A stretch of DNA of 16,286 nt from Palsa-1188 sp050010575 (GCA_050010575.1 JBEKKU010000046.1:1-16286); one strand, 5' to 3'. Shown: positions 7,025 to 14,137, counted from the first letter of the stretch. Program-made: numbers and translations. Notes: generated by a model from the letters alone, not told the origin.

Positions 7025-7425
7025 TTAATGAGACCAATTTTCAAGGGATAGACCGGGAATTCTACTAAATTCGTTGGTATTATCCGTTACAAGAATTAGA
7101 TTTTCAGAGAGGGCATGTGCAGCTATCAATAAGTCATAGGCACCGATGATCTGACCTTTTTTTCAAGTGATGCGCGAATGTCTCCCGATATAACGGCGGC
7201 GTTATCGGAGAAAGGCAGGATTTCTAGGGGAGATAAGAAGGCGATTAAAGCAACTTGATTTCTTTCTACTTGGTGACTTTTTTTAACCCCATATTCAAGT
7301 TCGGCCAACGTGATTGCAGAAATGCAGACATCTCCGATATCCAGTTTTCTCAGGGTTTCCAAGACCATGAGGGGTTTCTTCTTGATTATATAGAGACATA
7401 TATTTGTATCAAGCATATAGATCAT
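7025..7425 (-). pseudogene. vapC: VapC-type PIN-domain toxin, frameshifted
   Basis: Reading the minus strand from ATG 7425 gives a VapC-like PIN nuclease: MLDTNICLYII with acidic D6, then ISAITLAELEYGV with E42/E44. At an A7 run (7157-7163 on the plus strand as T7) the frame breaks and stops at 7126-7128 after 99 residues. Moving back one base after the run restores a perfect family C-terminus: GQIIGAYDLLIAAHAL, then LILVTDNTNEF and GLSLENWSH, ending at TAA 7025-7027, for 133 residues, the normal VapC length. The lost part contains D98 and D115, needed for metal binding, so the short product should be inactive. VapC toxins cut tRNA or rRNA. Alternatives to a dead gene are a homopolymer sequencing error or -1 frameshifting at A AAA AAG. 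DNA here is AT-richer than its surroundings, suggesting transfer. Confidence 0.85.
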
Positions 7426-7497
7426 TTAAAATTCATCCCGCTGGTCTGGTTTTGGTTGGTTTGTCCCTGCTTGCCCTCCTACTGGCCACGCAAGAAG
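7426..7497 (-). pseudogene. possible C-terminal remnant of VapB antitoxin
   Basis: Directly upstream of vapC on the minus strand, an open frame ends NQPKPDQRDEF with a TAA (7428-7426) that abuts the vapC ATG. The spacing QPxxxxRxxF resembles the tail of MvpA/VapB antitoxins as I remember it (…REQPGMQERESF). Abutting genes are the usual vapBC arrangement. In this frame an in-frame TAG occurs at 7500-7498 and no AbrB-like N-terminal domain can be read in the next 150 bases in any frame. The antitoxin therefore seems to have decayed, if it was ever complete here. Evidence is a short motif and geometry only. Confidence 0.35.
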
Positions 7498-7602
7498 CTA
7501 TTCTCTATGGAGGGAGGCAGTGGTTCTATATCGGGAAAAATAGGACATAGACGATAAAGATGACGTATAGGGCGCCGCTGAACGTGTAAAATGAAATAAG
7601 AA

Positions 7603-7631
7603 TTGACAGCCAAGCTTTACAAAAATGTGAT
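7603..7631 (+). promoter_or_regulatory. candidate sigma-A promoter for DUF4321-maf-radC
   Basis: A consensus -35 TTGACA (7603-7608) is followed after exactly 17 bases by TGTGAT (7626-7631), which matches TATAAT at 4 of 6 positions. Transcription would start near 7638 and give a leader of about 150 bases before the start at 7788. The -35 is perfect but the -10 is mediocre. Confidence 0.45.
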
Positions 7632-7633
7632 CT

Positions 7634-7680
7634 CCAGCTATTATTTACCTATCCGAAAAGCTCCTCGCAGCTGGGTAAAT
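7634..7680 (+). other. interleaved inverted repeats in leader
   Basis: CCAGCT (7634-7639) can pair with AGCTGG (7669-7674), while ATTTACC (7643-7649) can pair with GGTAAAT (7674-7680). The pairs are interleaved rather than nested, so they are either mutually exclusive hairpins or a pseudoknot-like fold. They lie just after the predicted start of transcription. Function unknown. Confidence 0.4.
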
Positions 7681-7787
7681 GACAGTATTTGATAGGGTTT
7701 GTACATATTGCATACGGCCCGAGTCCTTGCCAGACATATAGTGAAATGTTAGACTTAAAATCAAATAAGCACGAAGGAGCAGGTTGT

Positions 7788-8051
7788 ATGAAAGGATACG
7801 GACAGCACTACCGGAACCCCTGGTTGCTCGTGCTCTTGCTGATCTTGGGTGGAATCGTCGGTAGTTTCATCGGACAGGCCCTAGGCAGTATCCAGCATCT
7901 TGCCTTTCTCAATCAGGGGATCTATCTCGGGCTCCCGGACACGAAACTGAACCTGGATATTCTTGCTCTTACCTTCGGGTTTGTTTTCAAGGTAAATTGG
8001 GTTGGCCTGATCGGATTTATCGTTGCTCTTATTATTTACGAGCGCTTGTAA
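7788..8051 (+). CDS. small DUF4321-family membrane protein
   Basis: An 87-residue protein with two hydrophobic segments: about residues 10-32 (NPWLLVLLLILGGIVGSFIG) and about 56-85 (LALTFGFVFKVNWVGLIG, ending IIYERL). This is the layout of the DUF4321 proteins of clostridia, which have about 85 residues, unknown function, and commonly lie next to maf. ATG 7788 is chosen because GAAGGAG (7773-7779) precedes it by 8 bases; the frame is open back to 7689 but without a better start. The stop is 11 bases before the maf start, so both are likely in one transcript. The family call is from memory of the sequence pattern and the neighbourhood. Confidence 0.8.
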   Translation: MKGYGQHYRNPWLLVLLLILGGIVGSFIGQALGSIQHLAFLNQGIYLGLPDTKLNLDILALTFGFVFKVNWVGLIGFIVALIIYERL

Positions 8052-8062
8052 GGAATGATGGT

Positions 8063-8659
8063 GTGCGCGAGATGATCTTGGCTTCGGCTTCACCGCGACG
8101 GGCAGAGTTATTGAACCGCCTGGGCGTTAATTTTAAAACCGTACCCAGCCTGGTGGATGAGCCACCCGAGGAGGGCGCCGACCCCCGGCAGCTTGCCCTG
8201 AAGCGGGCGGGCGGCAAGGCTGAAGCGGTTGCCGGACAATACCCCCGGGATTTAGTATTAGCAGCTGATACGGTAGTCTGGTGCGATGGCCGGATCTTGG
8301 ATAAGCCAAAGGCCATCCCGCAGGCCCGGGAGATGTTAGAGTTTCTGTCGGGGCGAGAACACCTGGTAGCTACCGGGATAGCCCTGCGCCTGGAAGCCTC
8401 GGGTCTATGCCAGCATGACGTGGTGGTTACCCGCGTCCGGTTTCGCAGTCTACGGATGCAGGAGATCGAGAATTATCTGGCTACCGGGGAACCCCTGGGT
8501 AAGGCCGGCGGGTACGGCATTCAGGGTTATGGGGCACTGCTGGTGGCGGAGATAGAGGGTTGCTTCTACAACGTGGTGGGACTGCCTCTGGCCAGGCTGG
8601 GGGAAATGCTGCAGTCATGTGGAGTTGATCTGATGTGTCCGGGACAGAGTATCACCTGA
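8063..8659 (+). CDS. maf: Maf-family nucleoside triphosphate pyrophosphatase
   Basis: A 198-residue Maf/YhdE-type house-cleaning enzyme that hydrolyses dTTP, UTP and modified pyrimidine nucleotides to monophosphates. Family motifs are ILASASPRRAELL (5-17), VLAADTVVW with catalytic D69, DKPKA (80-84), GGYGIQGYGALLV (149-161) and FYNVVGLPL (168-176). GTG 8063 is preferred to ATG 8072: AAGGA at 8050-8054 is 8 bases from the GTG but 17 from the ATG, and the protein then starts MREMILASASPRR. Maf next to radC and mreB is a conserved clostridial order. The gene overlaps radC by 25 bases. The linked Bacillus gene is implicated in septum inhibition, although the biochemical role is nucleotide hydrolysis. 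Confidence 0.93.
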   Translation: MREMILASASPRRAELLNRLGVNFKTVPSLVDEPPEEGADPRQLALKRAGGKAEAVAGQYPRDLVLAADTVVWCDGRILDKPKAIPQAREMLEFLSGREHLVATGIALRLEASGLCQHDVVVTRVRFRSLRMQEIENYLATGEPLGKAGGYGIQGYGALLVAEIEGCFYNVVGLPLARLGEMLQSCGVDLMCPGQSIT

Positions 8660-9330
8660 CCATCAAGAGCCTGCCCGAGGAGATTCGGCCGCGGGAGCGC
8701 ATGCGGGAGGTAGGGCCTGGAGCTCTCTCCTCCGCCGAGTTATTGGCCATCACTCTGGGCAGCGGGTCTCGCGAGGAATCGGCCCTGGACCTGGCCCAAC
8801 GCCTGTTGCAGGGCTCGCGAGGCTTGCGCTTTCTAGCGGAAGCTTCGTTTGAGGAGTTGTGCGGTGTGAAGGGGATTGGCCCTGCCAAGGCGGCCCAGGT
8901 GCAGGCGGCGGTGGAACTAGGCAAACGGTTGGCCTGCATGGAGCAGGGACTCCGGCCCACGGTGCGCAGCCCGCAGGATGTCTGCAGCTTCGTGATGGAG
9001 GAGATGTGCTACCTGGACCGGGAGCACTTCCGGGTGGTCATTCTAAACACCAAGAACCAGGTACTGGCAGTAGAAACCATATCGGTGGGCAGCCTGAACT
9101 CCTCCCTGGTGCATCCCAGGGAAGTCTTCAAGCCGGCGTTGCTGAAGAGCGCGGCCGCAGTGATCCTGCTCCACAATCATCCCAGCGGGGATGCCACTCC
9201 CAGCAGTGAGGATCTGGAAATAACACGCCGCCTTGTCGAGGCTGGAAAACTAATAGGGATCGAAGTTCTTGACCATATTATTATTGGGGATCATGTTTTT
9301 ACCAGCCTCAAGGAAAAAGCAGTGATCTGA
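8635..9330 (+). CDS. radC: RadC family JAMM/MPN-domain protein
   Basis: A 231-residue UPF0758/RadC protein. The N-terminal part holds a helix-hairpin-helix-like segment (LCGVKGIGPAKAAQVQ, 75-90), preceded by the usual RPRERM and LSSAELLAI motifs. The C-terminal MPN domain has the full metal site H180-x-H182-x7-S190-x2-D193 in LLHNHPSGDATPSSED, ending DHIIIGD near 213-219. The cellular role is still unclear; the early link to recombination repair was withdrawn for E. coli, and some mobile elements carry homologues. The start is GTG 8635, inside the end of maf, with GGAG at 8620-8623; no better later start precedes the conserved YHLTIKSLPEEIRPRER. Genomic context places it in the shape/division cluster. 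Confidence 0.95.
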   Translation: MSGTEYHLTIKSLPEEIRPRERMREVGPGALSSAELLAITLGSGSREESALDLAQRLLQGSRGLRFLAEASFEELCGVKGIGPAKAAQVQAAVELGKRLACMEQGLRPTVRSPQDVCSFVMEEMCYLDREHFRVVILNTKNQVLAVETISVGSLNSSLVHPREVFKPALLKSAAAVILLHNHPSGDATPSSEDLEITRRLVEAGKLIGIEVLDHIIIGDHVFTSLKEKAVI

Positions 9331-9356
9331 TCGCCAATCTCTGTAAGGCAGGATAT

Positions 9357-9415
9357 GAAGCTTCGCTTCAGGCGGGGTACCCACCGAAGGTGGCGGGGTA
9401 CCCCGCCGAAGGTGG
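9357..9415. repeat. compound palindromic tandem repeat before mreB
   Basis: Two near-identical units lie head to tail at 9371-9391 and 9392-9413, both reading GGCGGGGTACCC then (A or CG) CCGAAGGT. The second contains a perfect 16-base palindrome GGCGGGGTACCCCGCC (9392-9407). CCACCGAAGGTGG (9381-9393) can form a hairpin, and the palindrome GAAGCTTC is at 9357-9364. There is no U-tract, so it is not an intrinsic terminator. It resembles a small palindromic dispersed element, but copy number elsewhere cannot be seen here. Confidence 0.7.
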
Positions 9416-9453
9416 GTCGACAGGCCTGCACTATAAGGAGGGAGCAAACAAAC

Positions 9454-10476
9454 GTGTTCTTTACAAAAGACGTGGGGATTGATCTGGGAACAGCCAACAC
9501 TCTGGTACATGTAAAGGGTAAGGGCATCATCCTTATGGAGCCATCAGTCGTAGCTATCCAGCGGGATACCGGAGAGGTGCTGGCTGTTGGAGATGAGGCC
9601 AAGCAAATGATCGGGCGCACTCCTGGCAATATCATCGCCATCAGGCCGATGAAGAACGGGGTGATCGCCGATTTTGAAGTGACTCAGAGCATGCTGCGCT
9701 ATCTGATCAGGCGTGCCCTGCAAAAGCGCAGTCTGTTCGTACGCCCGCGGGTCCTGATCTGTATTCCGACCGGTGTGACCCCCGTAGAAGAGCGGGCGGT
9801 CAGGGAGGCGGCGCTGCAGGCCGGGGCGCGGGAGGCCTACCTGATCGAGGAGCCGATGGCGGCCGCCATCGGTGCCGGGCTTCCGGTGGGAGAACCCATC
9901 GGCAATATGGTGGTGGACATCGGTGGCGGCACCACGGAGGTGGCCGTTATCTCCCTGGGCGGTATCGTTACCAGCCGGTCGATCCGGGTGGCTGGAGACG
10001 AGATGGACGATGCGGTGATCCAGCATGTTAAGCGGACATACAACTTATTAATCGGTGAGCGCACTGCGGAGGAGATCAAGATCAAGATCGGCGCCGCCAT
10101 CTGGAACGGGGAGCCGGAGACCTACGATGTCCGGGGCCGGGACCTGCTCACCGGCCTGCCCAAGACTGTCACCGTCACTGCCGAAGAGGTGCAAAAAGCC
10201 CTGGCGGAGACCCTGGCCAAGATCGTGGAGGCGGTCAGGGTCTGCCTGGAAAAAACGCCGCCGGAACTATCGTCGGACATCATGGACCGGGGGATCGTAC
10301 TGGCTGGGGGTGGTGCCATGTTGCGGGACCTGGACCGGTTGATCAGCCAGGAGACCGGCATTCCGGTGGTTCTGGCAGAGAAACCGCTGTATGCGGTGGC
10401 TCTGGGCACCGGCAAGGCTTTGGAAAACATCGAAGCTCTGCGGCGGGTACCGCTGCCTTCTAAGAGAATGAGATAG
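9454..10476 (+). CDS. mreB: rod shape-determining protein MreB
   Basis: A 340-residue bacterial actin that forms membrane-bound filaments and steers lateral cell-wall synthesis. Phosphate 1 motif DLGTANT is at 10-16, phosphate 2 VVDIGGGTTE at 153-162, and the adenosine motif VLAGGGAML at 282-290. IRPMKNGVIADF (63-74) and RVLICIPTGVT (99-109) are typical. The frame is open upstream through the palindromic repeat, but GTG 9454 is the start: it gives MFFTKDVGIDLG, the family N-terminus, and AAGGAGGGAG (9435-9444) provides the ribosome binding site. It heads mreB-mreC-mreD-mrdA, with mreC 8 bases downstream. Confidence 0.97.
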   Translation: MFFTKDVGIDLGTANTLVHVKGKGIILMEPSVVAIQRDTGEVLAVGDEAKQMIGRTPGNIIAIRPMKNGVIADFEVTQSMLRYLIRRALQKRSLFVRPRVLICIPTGVTPVEERAVREAALQAGAREAYLIEEPMAAAIGAGLPVGEPIGNMVVDIGGGTTEVAVISLGGIVTSRSIRVAGDEMDDAVIQHVKRTYNLLIGERTAEEIKIKIGAAIWNGEPETYDVRGRDLLTGLPKTVTVTAEEVQKALAETLAKIVEAVRVCLEKTPPELSSDIMDRGIVLAGGGAMLRDLDRLISQETGIPVVLAEKPLYAVALGTGKALENIEALRRVPLPSKRMR

Positions 10477-10484
10477 GGTGGTGC

Positions 10485-11381
10485 TTGTTGTTCAGCTCTC
10501 ACTTTAAGAGAACCCTGGTTATTCTGGCTGCAGTAGCCGTGCTTTGTTTGGGCGTGGCTCACTTTGCGCCCAATTTTGCCGGCAGCGTGGCGGCCAGGGG
10601 AGTGCATGAAGTGCTCGCCCCAGCCCAGGATAAGATGATGCTGGCCTGGCGCAGCGGCGGCTCTTTTCTGGGCTACTTTGCCAGCGTCCGCCGCCTTCAG
10701 GACGAGAACAACCAGCTCAAGCAGCAGCTCAGCAACCAGATCTGGGAAAATGACCGCTTGCGCGAGTATGTCTATGAAAATCAGCGGCTGCAGAAGCTCC
10801 TGGAGTTCAAGCAACGCAATGACCTCCGCTTCACGCTGTTGGGCGCCCGGGTGATCAGCCGTTCACCGAGCAACTGGTATAACACCATGGTGGTCGACCG
10901 GGGTTCCGGCGACGGGGTCAAAAAGGATATGGTAGTGGTTTCCGACGCCGGTTTGGTAGGCCGGGTGGACGCAGTAGGGCCGCACACCGCCGAGGTCCTG
11001 CTGATCCTGGACCGTGAGGGCGCAGTAGGGGTAATGGTCAGCGAGAGCGGCACACAGGGGGTTATTGAGGGCAACAAGGAGGACCCTGGTGTGCTCCGGA
11101 TGATCGACCTGCCCTATGACGCCAACCTGACACCTGGCCAGACGGTGGTGACCTCCGGTTTGGGGGGTATTTTCCCCCAGGATGTGCCAATCGGCCAGGT
11201 ATTAAAGTTTAACAAAGGAGGCAGCGATCTGGACATGTACGCTCTGGTGCAGCCCTATGTAGATTTTAACCGCCTCCAAGATGTGTTCATCATCACCGAG
11301 ACCCGGTCAGTGCCGCAATCGGGCGCCAGCCCGGGCAACAGCCAGCCGTTAACGGCGCCGGTGCTGCAGGTGGCACAATAA
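10485..11381 (+). CDS. mreC: rod shape-determining protein MreC
   Basis: A 298-residue bitopic membrane protein. Residues 10-27 form the single membrane helix (TLVILAAVAVLCLGVAHF). A coiled coil follows at about 66-112 (around LQDENNQLKQQL and ENQRLQKLLEFKQ), then the extracellular double beta-barrel domain with ARVISRSPSNWYNTMVVDRG (121-140) and VVTSGLGGIFPQDVPIG (221-237), which are strong family signatures. The last 30 residues are a Pro/Ser/Gln-rich tail. MreC links MreB to the PBP2 transpeptidase. The start is TTG 10485 or 10488; AGGGTG (10475-10480) fits either, and the first residues are the same apart from one Met/Leu. Confidence 0.95.
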   Translation: MLFSSHFKRTLVILAAVAVLCLGVAHFAPNFAGSVAARGVHEVLAPAQDKMMLAWRSGGSFLGYFASVRRLQDENNQLKQQLSNQIWENDRLREYVYENQRLQKLLEFKQRNDLRFTLLGARVISRSPSNWYNTMVVDRGSGDGVKKDMVVVSDAGLVGRVDAVGPHTAEVLLILDREGAVGVMVSESGTQGVIEGNKEDPGVLRMIDLPYDANLTPGQTVVTSGLGGIFPQDVPIGQVLKFNKGGSDLDMYALVQPYVDFNRLQDVFIITETRSVPQSGASPGNSQPLTAPVLQVAQ

Positions 11382-11424
11382 CACCAGTTGCACTGCTGCC
11401 TTCGCCAGGGAGAGGGGACCCGTC

Positions 11425-11952
11425 ATGCGCCGGTTGTTTATTGCACTGGCCTTTATTGTTGTTCTGATTCTGCAGACCACTATTCTGCCTTTCTTGCGCA
11501 TCGGCGGTGTCATGCCCGACCTGCTGCTGGTGTTGGTGATCTTTACGGCTCTTTTTTACGGTTCTCTTGCCGGCGGTGTGGTCGGTTTTGCAGTGGGCCT
11601 GGCGCAGGACCTGATCGGGGGTCCATATCTCGGGCTCGGAGCTCTGAGTATCTTTCTTGCCGGCTATTTGATGGGCTACCTGGAGCGAAGGGTGAACAAG
11701 GATAACCTCCTGGTAGCCTTTTCTCTGGTGCTGGTAGGCAGTTTCATGGCTGGCGCCTTCTACCTGCTGGGACAAGGCCTGCTTGACATGGGTTCCCTGA
11801 ACATGCGCCTGTTCTGGCGGGTAATGGCTCCTGGCGCCCTCTATAACGCCTGCTTGGCCGTCCTGTTATTCAATCCGTTGACCAGGTTGTTTGGCGGCTC
11901 CGTTCAGTCCCGGGTGGAGATCGTGCAACCCGGCAAAATGATCTACAGGTGA
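11425..11952 (+). CDS. mreD: rod shape-determining protein MreD
   Basis: A 175-residue polytopic membrane protein with about five hydrophobic segments (near residues 4-24, 29-47, 50-75, 94-115 and 133-150). MPDLLLVLVIF, the GGVVGFAVGLAQDL stretch and FLAGYLMGYLE are typical MreD features; the Asp in QDL before a Gly-rich loop is well conserved in the family. MreD acts in the elongation complex with MreC and PBP2. ATG 11425 follows GAGAGGGG (11410-11417) at a normal distance, and the stop is 7 bases before mrdA, so translation is probably coupled. Confidence 0.93.
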   Translation: MRRLFIALAFIVVLILQTTILPFLRIGGVMPDLLLVLVIFTALFYGSLAGGVVGFAVGLAQDLIGGPYLGLGALSIFLAGYLMGYLERRVNKDNLLVAFSLVLVGSFMAGAFYLLGQGLLDMGSLNMRLFWRVMAPGALYNACLAVLLFNPLTRLFGGSVQSRVEIVQPGKMIYR

Positions 11953-11959
11953 TCACGAT

Positions 11960-14035
11960 ATGATGGTCGATCGCAGACTGGAGTCCAAACAAAAATTTTT
12001 CACGTGGCTAACCATTGCCGTCTTCGGGGTGATCCTGTTCCGGTTGATCGCCCTACAGCTCTGGGAGGCGCCCATGTACCGCACCAAAGCAGCCCTCAAC
12101 CAGTTCCGGTTCCTGCCGATCCGTGCTCCCCGGGGCGATATTGTCGACTCCAAGGGCGCCGTGCTGGCGGCCAACAAGATCGTCAACACCATCTCGATCG
12201 TGCCCCAGCAGACTGACCCGCAACAGCTTGCCCTGAGCGTTAACAATCTGGTCTCCCTGCTTCACGATGTGTATCCGGAGATTGATGTTCCATATATTCA
12301 GAATCTATTAGCTGCCCAGACCGACCAATCCTACCAGCCGGTAGTGATCAAGCGGGATGTGCCGATGGATGTGGTGGAGCGCCTCGAGGAGCACCGGCAG
12401 GAGCTACCCGGAGTGCAGATCGGCAAGGAGATTGTCCGCTCCTACCCGGAGGGCTCGGTAGCCGGTCACCTCCTGGGGTATATCGGTGAGGTCAGCAGCA
12501 GCGATCTGGAGCAGCATAAGGATAGCAACTATAAGGCGGGCGACCTGATCGGCAAATTCGGGCTGGAAGCCCAGTATGAGAGCTACCTGCGCGGCCGCGA
12601 TGGCTTTCAGGAGGTGGAAGTGGATGTTTCCGGGAGACCGGTGCCCCACGCCAACCTGATCACAGTGCCCCCGCAGCAGGGTGACCGGCTGGTGCTGACC
12701 ATCGACAACGACCTGCAAAAAGTGATGGAAACCAGCATGGACAACACCCTTGCCCAGTTGCGGAGCCAGGGATATGATGCCAGGGCCGGCGCCGCGGTGG
12801 CCCTGGACGTGAAAACCGGCGCAGTACTGGCGATGACCAGCCGCCCGAACTTCGACCCTAACAACCTGGTGCCCCCGGTAGGCAACGCCACCGTCAGGGA
12901 GTATCTCAATCCTCCTGCCGGGACGGAGCCCCCGATGATCGACCGGGCGATCAGCAGCCGCTATGCGCCCGGCTCTACCTTCAAGCCAATCACCGGAATG
13001 GCTGCCCTCACCTCCGGCAATATAACTGTCAACGACACGGTGAACTGTACGGGCCAGTACTGGTTCCCCCCCTACCCCACGTGCTGGCAGGTGCACGGCA
13101 TCACCAATTTCTTTAAGGCCATGGCCGTATCCTGCGATACCTACTTCTACGAGGCCGGGCGCAGGGCCGGCGCCGCCCTGATCGCCCAGGTCGCCCAGGA
13201 GTTCGGCCTGGATCAGCCGACCGGGATCGACCTGCCGGGTGAGGTCACCGGCGTGCTGTCGAGTCCGGCCAAGCAGAAGGTTGAGGAGGATGCTAAGTGG
13301 CGTAAATGGTACCAGGACCATCAGGCAGCGCTCGACCAGAAGTACAATGCCCTGTTGGCGGCAGCGACTACTGCCCAGCAAAAGGCAGACCTGCTCGCCC
13401 AGCAGAAATCTGCCCAGAGCAGCCTGGATGAAGACTACAGAATAAAATACAATTTCTACGTCAACTGGCAGCCCTTCGAGACCTTCAACATGGCCATCGG
13501 CCAGGGCGCCAACGCCTTCACTCCGATCGAGTTGGCCGACTACGTGGCGGCCCTGGCCAATAGCGGGCAGCGGCTGCGCCCCTACCTGGTGCAGCGGATC
13601 GAGGACCGCAACGGCAAGGTGGTGGCCCAGTTTGGACCCCAGGTAGTGCATACGGCGCAGGTGGACAGCCAGGTTATGGCCACCGTCCGCCAGGCGCTGG
13701 CGGGTTCGACCGATCCGGAGGGCACCAGCGGTTTGCTTTTCTACAATTACCCCGTCAAGGTGGCTGCCAAGACCGGGACAGCAGAAACCGGTGGGACGCT
13801 TAACCTGACCAATGGTCTTTTTGTGGCTTATGCTCCGGCGGACAACCCCACCATCGCCTTTGCCGGCGTTATCGAGATTGCCCATCACGGCTCGGACTCT
13901 GCCGGTCTGGTGGGTAAGGCCGTTTTCGACCAGTTCTTCGGCCTGAACAAGCCAGCAGTTGTTCAACAGGGAGCCGGGAGCGGGTCTCCTGCTCCAGCCC
14001 AGCCACAACCGGCCGTTCCGCAACCGGCGGCGTAA
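11960..14035 (+). CDS. mrdA: penicillin-binding protein 2 (elongasome transpeptidase)
   Basis: A 691-residue class B penicillin-binding protein that cross-links peptidoglycan during elongation. A membrane anchor lies at about 13-33. The pedestal domain starts with RAPRGDIVDSKG (55-66) and includes YPEGSVAGHLLGYIGEV (162-178) and GLEAQYE (201-207). The transpeptidase has S339-T-F-K342 (active serine S339), S391-C-D393 and K604-T-G606. Between GIDLPGE (422-428) and FNMAIGQG (509-516) there is an unusually long, highly charged helical segment (about 436-500, rich in A, Q, K, D). The C-terminus ends in a Pro/Gln/Ala tail (668-691). ATG 11960 (or 11963) has AGGTGA (11947-11952) upstream. It is the last gene of the mre operon; a terminator follows about 100 bases later. 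Confidence 0.95.
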   Translation: MMVDRRLESKQKFFTWLTIAVFGVILFRLIALQLWEAPMYRTKAALNQFRFLPIRAPRGDIVDSKGAVLAANKIVNTISIVPQQTDPQQLALSVNNLVSLLHDVYPEIDVPYIQNLLAAQTDQSYQPVVIKRDVPMDVVERLEEHRQELPGVQIGKEIVRSYPEGSVAGHLLGYIGEVSSSDLEQHKDSNYKAGDLIGKFGLEAQYESYLRGRDGFQEVEVDVSGRPVPHANLITVPPQQGDRLVLTIDNDLQKVMETSMDNTLAQLRSQGYDARAGAAVALDVKTGAVLAMTSRPNFDPNNLVPPVGNATVREYLNPPAGTEPPMIDRAISSRYAPGSTFKPITGMAALTSGNITVNDTVNCTGQYWFPPYPTCWQVHGITNFFKAMAVSCDTYFYEAGRRAGAALIAQVAQEFGLDQPTGIDLPGEVTGVLSSPAKQKVEEDAKWRKWYQDHQAALDQKYNALLAAATTAQQKADLLAQQKSAQSSLDEDYRIKYNFYVNWQPFETFNMAIGQGANAFTPIELADYVAALANSGQRLRPYLVQRIEDRNGKVVAQFGPQVVHTAQVDSQVMATVRQALAGSTDPEGTSGLLFYNYPVKVAAKTGTAETGGTLNLTNGLFVAYAPADNPTIAFAGVIEIAHHGSDSAGLVGKAVFDQFFGLNKPAVVQQGAGSGSPAPAQPQPAVPQPAA

Positions 14036-14071
14036 CCACCGGTTGCACAGCACGGGCGGGAGGAACGTATA

Positions 14072-14098
14072 ATGAAGAGCATACTGTGCTCTCGGTGA
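14072..14098 (+). other. possible 8-codon leader ORF overlapping a hairpin
   Basis: GGAGG at 14059-14063 is 8 bases before ATG 14072, which opens the frame MKSILCSR and a TGA at 14096-14098. A perfect stem AGAGCA/TGCTCT (14076-14081 with 14087-14092, five-base loop) lies inside it. It sits between mrdA and the terminator at 14138. The strong ribosome binding site is the only argument for translation; it may be a coincidence or a decayed gene start. Confidence 0.3.
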
Positions 14099-14137
14099 AA
14101 GCGTTGAAATATGTCTAAGATGAGGATAAAAGGCTGG

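Larger units (their letters stand above)
7426..7787. other. AT-rich gene-free stretch between vapC and DUF4321
   Basis: About 360 bases without an intact gene. It holds the possible vapB tail, a candidate sigma-A promoter (7603-7631), a pair of interleaved inverted repeats (7634-7680) and the ribosome binding site of the next gene. The A+T content is visibly higher than in the flanking conserved genes, consistent with the end of an inserted segment. I see no transposase, integrase or flanking direct repeat that would define its borders. Confidence 0.6.

Noticed and set aside
7255..7557. Plus-strand open frame opposite vapC
   Set aside because: It has no ribosome binding site and mirrors the toxin gene; the minus strand carries clear PIN motifs.
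12404..14053. Long minus-strand open frame opposite mrdA
   Set aside because: The plus strand encodes an intact PBP2 with all catalytic motifs; the antisense frame is a composition effect.
14043..14073. TTGCAC and TATAAT after mrdA considered as a promoter
   Set aside because: The spacer is 19 bases, outside the usual range, and the TATAAT overlaps a ribosome binding site/ATG arrangement and precedes a terminator.
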